Assembly: GCA_023362775.1 (NCBI GenBank)
Contig: JALMGJ010000003.1
Coordinates: forward strand, 179,587,725-179,651,724
Direction of reading: 5' to 3'
Length of the DNA: 64,000 nt
DNA from: Charina bottae
Lineage: Eukaryota; Chordata; Lepidosauria; Squamata; Charinaidae
Part shown: piece by piece, positions 11,660-23,350 of the stretch
How the letters are laid out: every line of letters begins with the position of its first letter
Numbering within the stretch: position 1 is the stretch's first letter
Program-made: the position numbers and the translations under genes
Notes under the pieces: generated by a model
Seen by the model: only the letters and a program-made list of their open reading frames with translations
Databases searched by the model: none
Told to the model about the DNA's origin: nothing

Positions 11660-14089
11660 GATGTTATTTTCATTACAGGAGACTGGAATGCTAAGGTGGG
11701 TAGTCAGACGACACCTGGAATTACAGGCAAGCATGGTCTGGGAGAACAAAATGAAGCAGGACATAGGCTGATAGAATTTTGCCAAGACAACTCACTGTGC
11801 ATAACAAACACTCTCTTCCAACAACCTAAAAGACGACTTTATACATGGACTTCACCAGATGGTCGACACCGAAATCAGATTGACTACATCCTTTGCAGCC
11901 AAAGGTGGCGGACATCTATACAGTCGGTAAAAACAAGACCTGGAGCTGACTGTAGTTCAGATCACGAACTTCTTATTGCAAAATTTAGAATCAGACTAAA
12001 GAGAATAGGGAAGACCCACAGATCAGTTAGATATGAGCTCACTAATATTCCTAAGGAATATGCAGTGGAGGTGAAGAATAGATTTAAGGGACTAGATTTA
12101 GTAGATAGGGTCCCGGAAGAACTATGGACAGAAGTTCGCAACATTGTTCAGGAGGCGGCAACAAAAAACGTCCCAAAGAAAAAGAAAACCAAGAAGGCAA
12201 GATGGCTGTCTGCTGAAACACTGGAAGTAGCCCAAGAAAGAAGGAAAGCAAAAGGCAACAGTGATAGGGGGAGATATGCCCAATTAAATGCAGAATTCCA
12301 GAGGTTAGCCAGAAGAGATAAGGAATTATTTTTAAACAAGCAATGTGCGGAAGTGGAAGAAGATAATAGAATAGGAAGGACAAGAGACCTCTTCCAGAAA
12401 ATTAGAAACATCGGAGGTAAATTCCAGGCAAAAATGGGTATGATCAAAAACAAAGATGGTAAGGACCTAACAGAAGCAGAAGAGATCAAGAAAAGGTGGC
12501 AAGAATATATGGAAGATCTGTATAAGAAGGATAATAATATTGGAGATAGCTTTGACGGTGTGGTCAGTGAGTTAGAGCCAGACATCCTGAAGAGTGAGGT
12601 TGAATGGGCCTTAAGAAGCATTGCTAATAACAAGGCAGCAGGAGACGACGGTATCCCAGCTGAACTGTTTAAAATCTTGCAAGATGATGCTGTCAAGGTG
12701 ATGCATGCCATATGCCAGCAAATTTGGAAAACACAAGAATGGCCATCAGATTGGAAAAAATCAACTTATATCCCCATACCAAAAAAGGGAAGCACTAAAG
12801 AATGTTCAAACTATCGAACAGTGGCACTTATTTCACATGCCAGTAAGGTAATGCTCAAGATCTTGCAAGGTAGACTCCAGCAATTCATGGAGCGAGAATT
12901 GCCAGATGTACAAGCTGGGTTTAGAAAAGGCAGAGGAACTAGAGACCAAATTGCCAATATCCGCTGGATAATGGAGAAAGCCAGGGAATTTCAGAAAAAC
13001 ATCTATTTCTGTTTTATTGACTATTCTAAAGCCTTTGACTGTGTGGATCATAACAAATTGTGGCAAGTTCTTGGTGGTATGGGGATACCAAGTCATCTTG
13101 TCTGCCTCCTGAGGAATCTGTATAACGACCAAGTAGCAACAGTAAGAACAGAGCACGGAACAACGGACTGGTTCAAGATTGGGAAAGGAGTACGGCAGGG
13201 TTGTATACTCTCACCCTACCTATTCAACCTCTATGCAGAACACATCATGCGACGTGCTGGGCTTGAGGAATCCAAGGCTGGAGTTAAAATCGCTGGAAGA
13301 AACATTAACAATCTCAGATATGCAGATGATACCACTTTGATGGCTGAAAGCGAGGAGGAGTTGAGGAGCCTTATGACGAAGGTGAAAGAAGAAAGTGCAA
13401 AAGCTGGGTTGCAGTTAAACCTCAAAAAAACCAAGATTATGGCAACGAGCTTGATTGATGACTGGCAAATAGAGGGAGAAAAAGTGGAGGCAGTGACAGA
13501 CTTTGTATTTCTAGGCGCAAAGATTACTGCAGACGCTGACTGCAGCCAGGAAATCAGAAGACGTCTACTTCTTGGGAGGAGAGCAATGGCAAATCTTGAT
13601 AAAATAGTTAAGAGCAGAGACATCACACTGACAACAAAGGTCCGCATAGTTAAAGCAATGGTATTCCCTGTAGTAACCTATGGCTGCGAGAGCTGGACCA
13701 TAAGGAAGGCTGAGCGAAGGAAGATAGATGCTTTTGAACTGTGGTGTTGGAGGAAAATTCTGAGAGTGCCTTGGACTGCAAGAAGATCAAACCAGTCCAT
13801 ACTCCAGGAAATCAAGCCAGACTGCTCACTTGAGGGAATGATAGTAAAGGCAAAACTGAAGTACTTTGGCCACATAATGAGAAGACAGGATACCCTGGAG
13901 AAGAAGCTGATGCTAGGGAAAGTGGAAGGCAAAAGGAAGAGGGGCCGACCAAGGGCAAGATGGATGGATGGTATTCTGGAGGTGATGGACTCAACCATTG
14001 GGGAGCTGGGGATGGTGACGGCCGACAGAGGGCTCTGGCGTGGACTGGTCCATGAAGTCACGAAGAGTCGGAAACGACTGAACGAATAA
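11660..14089 (+). CDS. BovB endonuclease-reverse transcriptase, N-truncated, uninterrupted
   Basis: The frame is open from the first base of the element to TAA at 14087-14089, about 809 codons. RTE enzymes nick the target with an APE-type endonuclease and copy their RNA onto the primer. What remains of the endonuclease includes GDWNAKVG (residues 7-14 counted from 11660), NQIDYIL (72-78) and the catalytic SDH (100-102). The N-terminal part with the first metal-binding residues is lost. In the RT, motif A is FIDYSKAFD (452-460, catalytic D454), followed by GVRQGCILSPYLFN and YADD (554-557). The C-terminal domain has GCESW and VPWTARRSNQSIL. No in-frame ATG lies at the start, so it is not a complete gene. 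The RT core looks intact, but I see no promoter. Confidence 0.93.
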   Translation, partial: DVIFITGDWNAKVGSQTTPGITGKHGLGEQNEAGHRLIEFCQDNSLCITNTLFQQPKRRLYTWTSPDGRHRNQIDYILCSQRWRTSIQSVKTRPGADCSSDHELLIAKFRIRLKRIGKTHRSVRYELTNIPKEYAVEVKNRFKGLDLVDRVPEELWTEVRNIVQEAATKNVPKKKKTKKARWLSAETLEVAQERRKAKGNSDRGRYAQLNAEFQRLARRDKELFLNKQCAEVEEDNRIGRTRDLFQKIRNIGGKFQAKMGMIKNKDGKDLTEAEEIKKRWQEYMEDLYKKDNNIGDSFDGVVSELEPDILKSEVEWALRSIANNKAAGDDGIPAELFKILQDDAVKVMHAICQQIWKTQEWPSDWKKSTYIPIPKKGSTKECSNYRTVALISHASKVMLKILQGRLQQFMERELPDVQAGFRKGRGTRDQIANIRWIMEKAREFQKNIYFCFIDYSKAFDCVDHNKLWQVLGGMGIPSHLVCLLRNLYNDQVATVRTEHGTTDWFKIGKGVRQGCILSPYLFNLYAEHIMRRAGLEESKAGVKIAGRNINNLRYADDTTLMAESEEELRSLMTKVKEESAKAGLQLNLKKTKIMATSLIDDWQIEGEKVEAVTDFVFLGAKITADADCSQEIRRRLLLGRRAMANLDKIVKSRDITLTTKVRIVKAMVFPVVTYGCESWTIRKAERRKIDAFELWCWRKILRVPWTARRSNQSILQEIKPDCSLEGMIVKAKLKYFGHIMRRQDTLEKKLMLGKVEGKRKRGRPRARWMDGILEVMDSTIGELGMVTADRGLWRGLVHEVTKSRKRLNE

Positions 14090-14096
14090 ACAACAA
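11660..14096 (+). mobile_element. BovB (RTE) LINE, 2.4 kb, 5'-truncated
   Basis: This is the longest mobile element of the window. An 11-bp TSD, ATACCACTGCT, flanks it at 11649-11659 and 14097-14107. The 3' end, GACTGAACGAATAAACAACA, is the BovB terminus, without a long poly-A, as usual for RTE elements. Truncation removed the promoter region and the first part of the endonuclease. The intact TSD and intact frame argue for a fairly recent insertion. Confidence 0.97.
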
Positions 14097-14398
14097 ATAC
14101 CACTGCTTAATGTGATCTGTAGTAGCAATGATTCTTTTACTGGAAACATGGAAAGAAGCTCTCCAGCTATGTGTATCTTTCAGAATCTATGGCTATCTGC
14201 TTCTGTAACAGCAGTGCATATAGAGTAGCTTAGGGTTTCAGAAATAAGGTTTCGGCCTTCTTTACTGCTACTTTGTGAAACTAACCTAAATCCAGATACT
14301 CTTGGATGAAAACTATTTTCTGGATCTATTTCTAGGTGGAATAGTAATTATCTCGATTATCCTGTGAGCTTATCAGTACCAAGAGAAGACTAGAGGAA

Positions 14399-15810
14399 GG
14401 GCAGCCCTATTAACTCTCTTGAAACTCTCAGCAGCTTTTGAGATCATGCATCAAGATGGTCTTCTGGACAGTTTATCTCAGTTGGGATGTGGAACCTCTT
14501 TATTATCCTGCTTTTTATTCTATTCAGATAGCCAATTCCAGAAGTTGGTGGTAGGTGATTATTGTTCTGTCCTTTTACAGGTGCACTGTAGGGTTCCATA
14601 GGGCTCTGTTTATTGCTAATGGATGAAGTCATTTAGAAATTTGAATTGGCTTCTCATCACATGAAGCTCAAGTTCTCTTTTCTACTTAATCCAGGTGAAG
14701 CATTTAATGTTCTGAATTATTGCCTAGAATGTGAATGGAATAGATGGTGGTCTATAACTTAATATGACAAGAGAGGTCCTGTTGGTATTTTCTTCCTGCT
14801 TTGCTTGAATTGGTTGCATTCAATACTGAGTGATCTTGCATTTTGTTACAGAATCAGCAACACAGTTTGGGTGTACTTCTAGATTCATTATTCTCACTGG
14901 AAGCCTTAGAATCAAATATCTATTTTCAATTTCAATTTATTACGGTCACTGACCAGTACAAGTTGGAATTCTACAAGGTAAACACATTCACCTTATCATC
15001 AGGAGAGTGAAGTCCCCTGGAGAAATAGCAGCAAGCCAGAGAATTTGTCAGAGTGTAAAGACAACATCCAAACTTTGGTTTTACAACCCACCAAAGTATG
15101 TTTAACAGTCTGTAGCTATAATGGGAAAATACCAAGCTGGAAATATAAATCCCAGGTCAAATCTCATCTTTATTATCTTCTTCATACTAAATTCCAACTG
15201 ATTGATTTGGTGTGTATCTTTTATCAGTTCATATAGATATAAAATTTGCAAACCTATCTGGATGGACATTCTACATGTCTCTGTACTCTAGAAACTTCCA
15301 TTTGGATTACTGTGGTGCTGCATATGGATCTGCTTTTGAAAATGGTCTGGAAATTACAGCTGGTTAAAAATAGGCCTATATTACTGAGAGCAGCTGTTTC
15401 AATCATATTTTGAACAGTCAGCTACAGTAGCTTCCAGTCTATTTCTAAGCCAAGTTCAAAGTGCTGGTTTTTAATCCTAAAGCCAATATAAAATGGCAGG
15501 GGCCAGGTTACCTGAAGGATTGCCTCTTTTAAATTCATGTAATAGTAAAATCTCCTTCAGTCAAGCTTCTCTGCTTGTGATGTACATGGATACATCCATA
15601 TTGCTTTCTTGGCATGATATGCAGACTTTAAATACTTTACAGTATATGTTTAAAGATTCTTCTCACTATGCTCCTGAAAACTTTTTGATTATCATGTGGC
15701 AATTTGGATTTGGATTTCTTAACAGATTCACTTGGTACCTTGATCCCTTTTAGCACCCTAACCTTTTTATTTCCTGAGGCATTATTTCTAAGATTATTTG
15801 AATATACTTT
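14399..15810 (+). pseudogene. decayed L2/CR1-lineage LINE with RT remnants
   Basis: Near 14420-14600 the translation gives LSAAFEIMHQDGLLDSLSQL, then VVGDYCSVLL and VHCRVP*GS. This matches the RT block with D-LSAAFDTVDH, the GDYCS block and the GVPQGSVLSP block of L2/CR1-group LINEs, with catalytic D changed to K or E and the glutamine codon read as stop. Later pieces follow in order: HSLGVLLDSLFSLEA (about 14860), LDYCGAAYGS (about 15300), FKVLVF (about 15455) and GPGYLKDCL (about 15505). The order matches the family. Many stops and frameshifts are present, and the stretch 14930-15240 looks like inserted or unrelated DNA. Confidence 0.75.
14925..15240 (-). mobile_element. possible LINE tail inserted in the L2 relic
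   Basis: The plus strand opens with CAATTTATTACGGTCACTGA, reminiscent of reverse-complemented LINE 3' ends in reptiles. The stretch interrupts the co-linear L2 translation. No TSD was found and the call is tentative. Confidence 0.3.
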
Positions 15811-15814
15811 AAGG

Positions 15815-16070
15815 CAGCATTCCCCTGTTTGGATGTCCTCTAGGTGAATTCACTTCAACTTCTAGAACAGTGTTTCTCAACCTTGGCAACTCTAAGATGT
15901 GTGGACTTCAACTCCCAGAATTCCCCAGCCAGCCTGCGAGTTGAAGTCCACACATCTTAGAGTTGCCAAGCTTGAGAAACACTGTTCTAGAAGTTGGCAC
16001 AATAGCTATGATGGCTAAGGGATTCTGGGAGTTTCAGGCCACACACCTGAAGGATGTACAGCCCAGGCTG
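15815..16070. mobile_element. old hAT-type MITE, split by a younger one
   Basis: The outer halves CAGCATTCCCCTGTTTGGAT (815 side) and GGATTCTGGGAGTTTCAGGC to AGCCCAGGCTG (1607x side) fit a single older MITE of the CAGCCTTCCCCAACCTGG type. The foldback at 15868-15984 with its TSD sits between them. Confidence 0.55.
15868..15984. mobile_element. fold-back hAT MITE, near-perfect palindrome
   Basis: The 117-bp element has TIRs CAGTGTTTCTCAACCTTGGC and, at the other end, GCCAAGCTTGAGAAACACTG. Almost the entire length is self-complementary around GAATTCCCCAGCCAGCCTGC. The TSD TTCTAGAA (15860-15867, 15985-15992) is itself a palindrome, so the hairpin extends into the flanks. No coding. Confidence 0.92.
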
Positions 16071-17639
16071 CAGGAGACTATCTTAAGAACTTTAAAGACC
16101 CTTAGTATTTAAATTTCAACTGCTTGTCTTAATTATGATTTTATTTTATTGATTTAGTTGGTACTGTGGTGAGGGTTAAATGCATGCAAAGTTTAAATAG
16201 TTTTTTTGTAATTTGAAGGTTTTTTTTTAAATCAGCCTACTATAAACAGAGATGGAGACAGAGACAGAGACATTTAATATAACATCATAATCCACATGGA
16301 CTTCGGGCAATGTATAACAGTAAAAACAATAAAAGCAATATTAAAATCCAAAACAACGTAATGCAAACACACTCATCATTCCCCCCAAATGCTGTCTATT
16401 TGCATTAGGACCTCGAAAACCTTTAGGGTAGCTACTAACCTGGCCTCCGTAACCTAGGAGACCCAACAGAAAAACACTGTCTATAAGCCCCTGCTCACTT
16501 CACCGCCTCACCACAAGGACCACTAAGATGCTGAGTAAGCTGCTGAAAATAAGTAAACAAACGTTCAACTGATGAATCTCAGTTTGCAGCATGTGGCCTT
16601 CAGCATCACAGGACAGGATTTATAAAAAATCATAGTTGCTTTGTCAAATAAAAATCTGATACCGTGAAACTGGAAAATGTATGTTATATGTATTTGCTCA
16701 TCAGAGAGAGAGAAAACAGCTCTTTGTAATCCGTATGTGGAAATGGTAGATCAGAATTTGTATTTTTTTCTAAATAAGAGTTGTGTTTATCGCTTCCTCT
16801 ACCCCCCCCCCCCAAGTGGTTATCTGGCATTCTAGATTTGGGTAAAGAAAAGGGCAAAAGGGGCAATAAAAAAGGACCCTCACAGGGAAAAGCAGCAGAG
16901 TAAGCCCTTGTTTCATTATTTTCTGAAGTGGAACTAACTCTCCATAGGAGCACTACTCTAAATTAACTCCATGGGACTAGAGGCAGTAAAAGCATCAACA
17001 AGCTTTATGCTGCAACACACCTGACTTAGCAGAGGATGATAAGTTCCCCCCACCCCCACCCCCCAAACCCAGAAGGATATTTATTGTTTCATCTGTTATC
17101 ATCTTGGAAGCATAGAAAGGTAGCAACAGCCTATTTTTTTCATTTTCTCCTCAATCAATAGATGCCTAAACACATACTGTTAAATCACTGGAACATACCG
17201 AAAGTCTTATCATCTCTACAACACAGTTGAAAATCTAGATTGTTCTTTATTTAAGAAATAATCTAGAAGAGAAAAAGGCACAATTAAATAATAAGAAACA
17301 ATAGCAACATCTATTTCTTAATGATATAGACAATATATTTTAAATCAGTCCATTATTAAGTAGGTGCATTATAAATTATATTTGTTTCATTTCAAAATTA
17401 TGATATTATATTCCACTGCAGTTGTCTGAATAGCTGTTGATTTACTGTTGTAAATGAACATTTCAAAGTTGCTTATTTTCCAAACCAGTCTTTCCATATC
17501 ATTATTTATATTGTTTTATTATTTTTAATTATATGGTTCGTTGCACTGTGTTTAGCATGGAGGCTCTGGAATAAGGTGGTTTATAGATCTTAAAAATAAA
17601 TAACTCCAAATAAACTAACATATCAAATATAATGATACT
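16071..17639. other. intergenic DNA with C-rich runs
   Basis: Contains poly-C runs near 16802-16814 and 17046-17064. The stretch 17540-17600 vaguely resembles a LINE 3' tail (GGTGGTTTATAG, then AATAAATAA), but not enough for a call. Confidence 0.4.
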
Positions 17640-17647
17640 TTTTCATC

Positions 17648-17705
17648 ATTGTCGTAACTGCAAATGGTCGCTAAATGAGGCAGTCGCTAAATGAGGACTA
17701 CCTAT
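17648..17705. mobile_element. terminal fragment of a squamate-type MITE/repeat
   Basis: GGTCGCTAAATGAGG occurs twice with variation and is followed by GACTACCTA. In reverse it reads TAGGTAGTCCTCATTTAGCG, resembling a reptile interspersed repeat that opens with AGGTAGTCCTCGACTTACG. Only one end is present. Confidence 0.4.
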
Positions 17706-19589
17706 GTGACCACTCAGCAGATCCTAAAGGAAGAGTGGGCAACTGGCAGCTTCTCACTACAAGCAGGCTCTGAGCCCCTGTAGGCTCAGGAACCTCTTCC
17801 AATGGCTGAGAATTGACAGCACATTTTCCTCCCATTTTGAAATGAGAAATACATGAAAATTGGAGTGTAAGCCATAACACAGGCAAAACTCAGTGTGTCA
17901 AGTCTGCCATCATATCAATATACCCAAGACTTTTAGTGGAGCTCTCTACCATTGAAAAGTTGTCCATCATAAAACCGAGAAACAACTGATGCGGGACAAG
18001 GATGATGCTAAATAGCATAGCCTCTGAATGGAAAATATGCCAGCTTCTTATATTTGTAGTTAAATCTGCACATAGCAACTACTTCGTCGGCAGAATTGCT
18101 CTCAGTCTGACCAGACATTTCTAGAAATGATGGACTAAACCAGCCACTTTATGCTGCTTCTCTTCTTACCTATATTTTCTACAAGCTGGACTTCTGCTAT
18201 TCTGCCTTCCCTAGCACAGTATACAAAGAGCCAAAATGACTGTCTCCTACTTGAATTGCAAATTAATGTAATAAAGGCTATTAGTTTAAGGCAAAAGAGG
18301 ACAGATGTGCTGATGAGCACTATCACAAGAACAGTCACTGATGCTCATTTATCACTTGCAAGGAAAGAGTATTATTTGGTAATGTTTCACTAAGAATGGC
18401 AACGTAAAACCATTAAAAAAAATCAGATTAAGGTTGGAATGGGGCACCTTGCTTCATCACAAGGACAGTATTTTAAGATCCCAGGAGGGGTTTCCTGGTG
18501 AATTTTGCAGTTACTGAGAAGAGATACCTTAATAACTGTTTCTTTCAAAGTATTCCCTCAGTTATATCCTATTTATTTAAACTGATGTAGGGAAAAGGTT
18601 TTACTGCAGCTCTAGACTGCAAGCAGGGCTTCAACTGAGAGTTGAATCATTCTGATTCAGGCTGAATGAGGCAGAAATACGCACCTGTTTTGAAAGGAAA
18701 ACAACAACTCAGAAAAGAAAAAAGTGGTTCTCACTTGCACATATTTGAACTTAAGAAAAAGGAAATGGATTTTCTTGACTGATAAATACCCAACACATGT
18801 GTTGATTATGTCCAGCTGGGAAAATGAAAACTTCATCAGGAAAGGGCAGGGCCATCTGCAAGATCCAGCACTTGTGCACAATGATGATGATCTACCCCTT
18901 TCATACATGTGTTCAATGTCATAATGCACATACAAAAGGGAAGGAGCTTGCATCACAATGGGATGACGTTGCTTTGATCATTTGTGGCCTCTCCGTCCTT
19001 CCCTGCAGATGCTTCTGGAGAGGGATCCTTGGTTGCCACTTCCCTTATGCCAAGAAAACCTGCTTTGGAGGACAGGAGGCAAAGAGGAGAGAGTGAGACT
19101 ATACTCTGAATTCTGCTCCAATGTTTGATCTGTCCTTCTCCTTGGCAGATTCTAGCAATTCAATGCTTTAGCATTTTTGTTTGCAAAAAATTAACCGTGC
19201 AGCCAAGAATATGCATCATTTTATACATTGTGCTAGCCAAGTCCTTCATCAATGAAGTAGACCTTTGCATATGAAAAATGCTTCATTTGGCTCTGCTGAT
19301 TGTATCCACAGCATTTTATAAAATGCTTTGATGAGAAAACTTTAAAATTAACTTCTTATATAACAAAATGCTTTCTAAAAACAGAATAATATATACAGTA
19401 CACTGGAAAAATGACAGTGACTTTTAAAAAACTGGGAATGTATATATAAATAAAGAGATGTAATTATAGCTGTAATATATTTCTGATTATATATTTCTTG
19501 TCTTTCTCCGTAACAGGAAGATGTCATATTTAAGCAACTGGCCTGAAAATATGTTTTTTTTCCAAGCACAGTTTTATCATCAAGTATTT
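17706..19589. other. intergenic DNA, nothing recognised
   Basis: Unremarkable sequence. Short reading frames near 18151-18393 and 18657-18956 have no recognisable motif. Confidence 0.45.
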
Positions 19590-19591
19590 TA

Positions 19592-19675
19592 TTGTGCACC
19601 GCCCAGGGTCCCCGCTGGGGGAGATGGGTGGTAATATAAATTTAATAAAATAAAAATAAAATAAATAAGTAATGA
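19592..19675 (+). mobile_element. L2-type LINE 3' end, severely truncated
   Basis: CACCGCCCAGGGTCCCCGCT, then GGGGGAGATGGGTGG, then an (AATAAA)n tail. This is the same terminus as the longer LINE ending near 54123. Confidence 0.75.
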
Positions 19676-19677
19676 GT

Positions 19678-19760
19678 CAGGGGCATGGGTGGGGGGTTAA
19701 AAAAAATAAAAATGGTGGACACAAATGCCATATTTTTTGTATCCTCTGTGGATGCCCCTG
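19678..19760. mobile_element. small MITE with CAGGGGCAT ends
   Basis: The 9-bp TIRs are CAGGGGCAT and ATGCCCCTG. The arms (ATGGTGGACACAAATGCC and its near complement) match a diverged copy of the element at 26757-26919. No clear TSD is left. Confidence 0.55.
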
Positions 19761-20633
19761 AGTCAGGTACTGGTACTACTTATTGGTGGTTTACTTTCTG
19801 ACCACTCTTATCTTACATTTCAGAACCCTGGTATTTAAAGCCAGGAATTTAGCACTGATATTCCATAGGACAATAGAATGGATGTAAGCAGCTGTTCCTG
19901 AATCTTGGGTTACTGCCTTGCAGATCACAGGGGCCCTCAGAGGACTGTCTGATTCAACTTAAGGGAAGCAATGATCAGCAAATACTACTGAACCCCCAAG
20001 AATGTGGAAAGCTGCTTTAGGCTTTCTGATGATCTTAAAAATCAACCACAGTCACAGAACAGGTAATCTATTTAATAATAAGTATGAAAGGGGATTAAAT
20101 TAAAATAATAATCCTGCCAGATATTTTGTGATATCCATACAGTATTGACTCGCTAAATACTCCACAATGATTCCAAATATAGGGAATGAACTAAGCTTAG
20201 ACATGTTCTGATTGTGTGATGCACTTGGATTTCATTTCAAAAATAGCTTCTTCAATTCCACATATGAGAACTGCCTCTTTTTAAAATCTTTTTTTTCTGT
20301 ATGCTTTGTTCAGTAAGCACAAACTGAGCTGTTATAAAAGCAACCTTCAGATTCATTATTTTTGTTGAGGAAACAATATAAACCCTGTTGGCTATGAAAT
20401 GAAAGCAATGTCCACCCACTTTTATTTGGGCAAGGCAAAATATCACAGCACCGTATATGGAGGCTTTCAAGTTTTCTTCAACAATGTCCAGTTACTTAAC
20501 CTATCAATTTTGTTGGCAAAGCCTAATTTGAAACTCTCCAAAACAAAGAATCCACTGAGTGCAGATTAATAGAATACGGGATTGCATGTCCTGCCTTGTC
20601 CTGCTTTTTAATTTCGAATAATTAGCTTCTTGG
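19761..20633. other. intergenic DNA, nothing recognised
   Basis: No gene or repeat recognised. Confidence 0.4.
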
Positions 20634-20645
20634 TATCCATGTAGA

Positions 20646-20911
20646 ATCCCTAGCCCTGCGTGTGGAGTGAGATCCCGCACTAGCTCCAGCTCTTGCCAAC
20701 CTAGCAATTCAAAAGCATGCAAATGCAAGTAGATGAATAGGTACCACTTCGGTGGGTAGGTAACAGCGTTCCGCGTGCGTCATGCCGGCCACATGACCGT
20801 GGAAGCGTCTTCGGACAACGCTGGCTCTTCGGCTAACAAACAGAGATGAGCACCGGCCCCTAGAGTCGGACACGACTGCACAAATGTGCGGGGGGAACCT
20901 TTACCGTTTTT
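20646..20911 (+). mobile_element. Sauria/Squam-type SINE, 5'-truncated
   Basis: It begins inside the B box (AATCCCTAGCC), so the A box and most of the tRNA head are missing. The body is intact, from GTACCACTTCGGTGGGTAG through GAGTCGGACACGACTGCAC. The TSD TATCCATGTAGA is perfect (20634-20645, 20912-20923). A truncated SINE with a clean TSD shows incomplete reverse transcription at insertion. Confidence 0.95.
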
Positions 20912-20923
20912 TATCCATGTAGA

Positions 20924-22686
20924 CATTCATCTCATAAACCAGAGTATATAAAATCAAAATGAAGTATTGGTTTTGTTCAAATGAATATTTAATCTGAGTC
21001 ATATCCAACTGGAGCTCCTATGTTAGAATGGATGGAGTATTATTTTCCAACCACCTGAAGTAGAGTTCTTCAGTTAGATCCCATTCAGCTCTTTCCATCT
21101 TCTGCCCTGTTTAAAGAGAATCATATTTGTCTTCCGGTTTCAGACTAGCTCCAGGGAATAAGTACACCTTGTGCTTCTAATATAAACAGTGCATCAAGGG
21201 AAGGCAACTGGATGAAGAACCTGAATTTAGCTCTCATTTCACCTCACTGGGATTGATTAAAATAGGTAGCCTAGCAAGACATATCATTTAGTGGTATAGA
21301 GGGCATTACTCTAGGGAACCTCAACAAATCATAGTGCTGCTTTTTATCAAGCTTTGCCACCTGCACATTTGTAATTTGCTCCGTGGATAGCAAGAGGCTG
21401 TAATAACACAGCTTAGCTCAGAGCAGCAAGCAACTTCATAGACAGGCTGAATGTTTGACAGGAGAATCTATGACAGCAGAAGACACCATGTGATTCAAGT
21501 GAAAGAGGGGCAGAACAAATGTCCTAAATTCAAACAGTCTCATTCAATATGGTAGCTCTTCAAATTTAAGCAAAATTAAATTTCATCTCCAATTTTAGGG
21601 CAGCTGATATATAAAAATACACTTATGTGTAAATCATATCCTGTGATTTATGTCAGAGGTGATGAAACATATAGCCTTCAGGTGTGGCTGATCTTCCTAG
21701 AAACCTGAATCAGAAGCTTCTAGAATACCACAACTTTCTTACCCTTGCGCTATATTATAATCACAAAATCATTAGCTAAATCCTGATGTTTGTGAGTCAA
21801 AGTGGAAATGTGTGTGTGTGCGTGCACACACACAGAGAGCATTAATCCTAATAGGGTAAAGCATGATCACTGGCCAATGGAACAGTCACTATTTAGAAAA
21901 ATGGAAGACTTGTTAATGGGAAAATAAAACGGAACCAAGATTCTTGGAAAATGATATGGGTGAATAATGAGCATGCCAAACTGCACCATTTAATTACTTT
22001 TATGTGCAATGAGCTGTATGGAACTATAGACTTAAGATTCAAAATACTGCACTCAGTGTGGCTGGGAGTCTTTCCTTCTTGGTTGTGTGACTGTGTGAAT
22101 TCAGCAATTGTGCTCAGCTGTATACACTAACATTTCCACTTAGCAGTTAGCACTGTCCAAGTAAACATAGAGATGCTGTGGAGGAATTGCATGTCCTGAA
22201 CTACATATTCCCATCTTTTTAAGGTCTAAAGAAGGCCCTTATGGAAACATACTACAGCTGAATGCAAAGGTCTAGGTACTGCTGGTTAAATTGTTTGTTT
22301 CAATGAATCTCTAAGTGAACAAAAAGTGACACAATCTCTACTGGATACAAAATTAAACATGACATTTTTCTGTAAATAAATGCATGCTTACCATTTATGT
22401 GAAGTTATTTACAGATTCAGAATAAGAAAACAGTGAATGTGACAGGTAACTAGTAATTTTATTTAGTGTATCATCCAATATTATGTCTCAAACTTACATT
22501 ATTTATAGCTGTGATATTAATTAATAATACTGTAAATTCAGTTATGATGCAAATTTGCTCAATTAAGGTGTTAAGTGTATTCTTTCTGAATGACCCAATT
22601 TAATATAATTATGAACCAATACAATTTCTTTGAAATAACAGTTTAGGTATATTTCAAGCATATTCAGCTGTGAACTATTAGAATTA
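20924..22686. other. intergenic DNA, nothing recognised
   Basis: Includes a GTGTGTGCGTGCACACACAC palindromic run near 21812-21832. No coding or named repeat seen. Confidence 0.45.
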
Positions 22687-22690
22687 TTAT

Positions 22691-22751
22691 GTATTGTATT
22701 GTATTGTATTGTATTGTATTGTATTGTATTGTATTGTATTGTATTGTATTA
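22691..22751 (+). repeat. pentanucleotide microsatellite (ATTGT)n
   Basis: About twelve TATTG/ATTGT units in an unbroken row. Confidence 0.97.
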
Positions 22752-23264
22752 TAATTCCATACAGATTGTTAAAGCAAATCTATACATGCTTACTTAGAAT
22801 AAAATCCCATTTACTTGACTTGGATTTAGTCCCAGATAAATGAGTATAGGATTGTTGTGACAAAGCTGTAGACTTAGCGAATTAAGAACATAATGCAGTT
22901 TTGATTCTCCATTATGCTTTTCTATCTCATCCTCAATTTGGTCTTGTTTTTCTTTTTCTCTCTCTGCCATATTTCTAAGCAATGAACAGAAGCTTCTGTC
23001 CAAATGAATGAGGAGAACAGTTATCTGAAGTTCTAGCCTCAGCAAAACAGGCCATGGAGGAATGAAAAAGTAAATGCAAAGCAAAGTTCTAGCATCAAGC
23101 AAGATTCAAGTCAGCATGCAAGACAAGCATGCTGGGCAGCTCCAGGGGGAACTGAAGCTTGAGGCTCTTTAAAGCCAAACTCAAAGGACTTAAATGAGCT
23201 GCAGTAAGAGAAGCTTCTCTGTTAAAGCACTGAGCTTGCTGAATACCTTCTAGATAGAAAGGTG

Positions 23265-23265
<1 letters not shown>
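22752..23265. other. intergenic DNA, nothing recognised
   Basis: No gene or repeat recognised. Confidence 0.4.
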
Positions 23266-23314
<49 letters not shown>

Positions 23315-23350
23315 GAGGAGGAGGAGGAGGAGGAGGAGGAGGAGGAGGAG
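23266..23350 (+). repeat. compound trinucleotide repeat (GAT)n(GGA)n
   Basis: About 15 GAT units run directly into about 13 GGA units without interruption. As codons it would encode poly-Asp then poly-Gly/Glu, but no gene context exists. Confidence 0.97.

Noticed and set aside
12148..12711. 187-codon minus-strand frame and other minus-strand frames at 11962-14103
   Set aside because: Antisense shadows of the BovB reading frame.
22691..22751. CRISPR-like or satellite array
   Set aside because: Five-base units without spacers; a simple microsatellite in a vertebrate genome.
23266..23350. Acidic/glycine-rich coding repeat
   Set aside because: A plain trinucleotide microsatellite without any surrounding open frame or exon signal.
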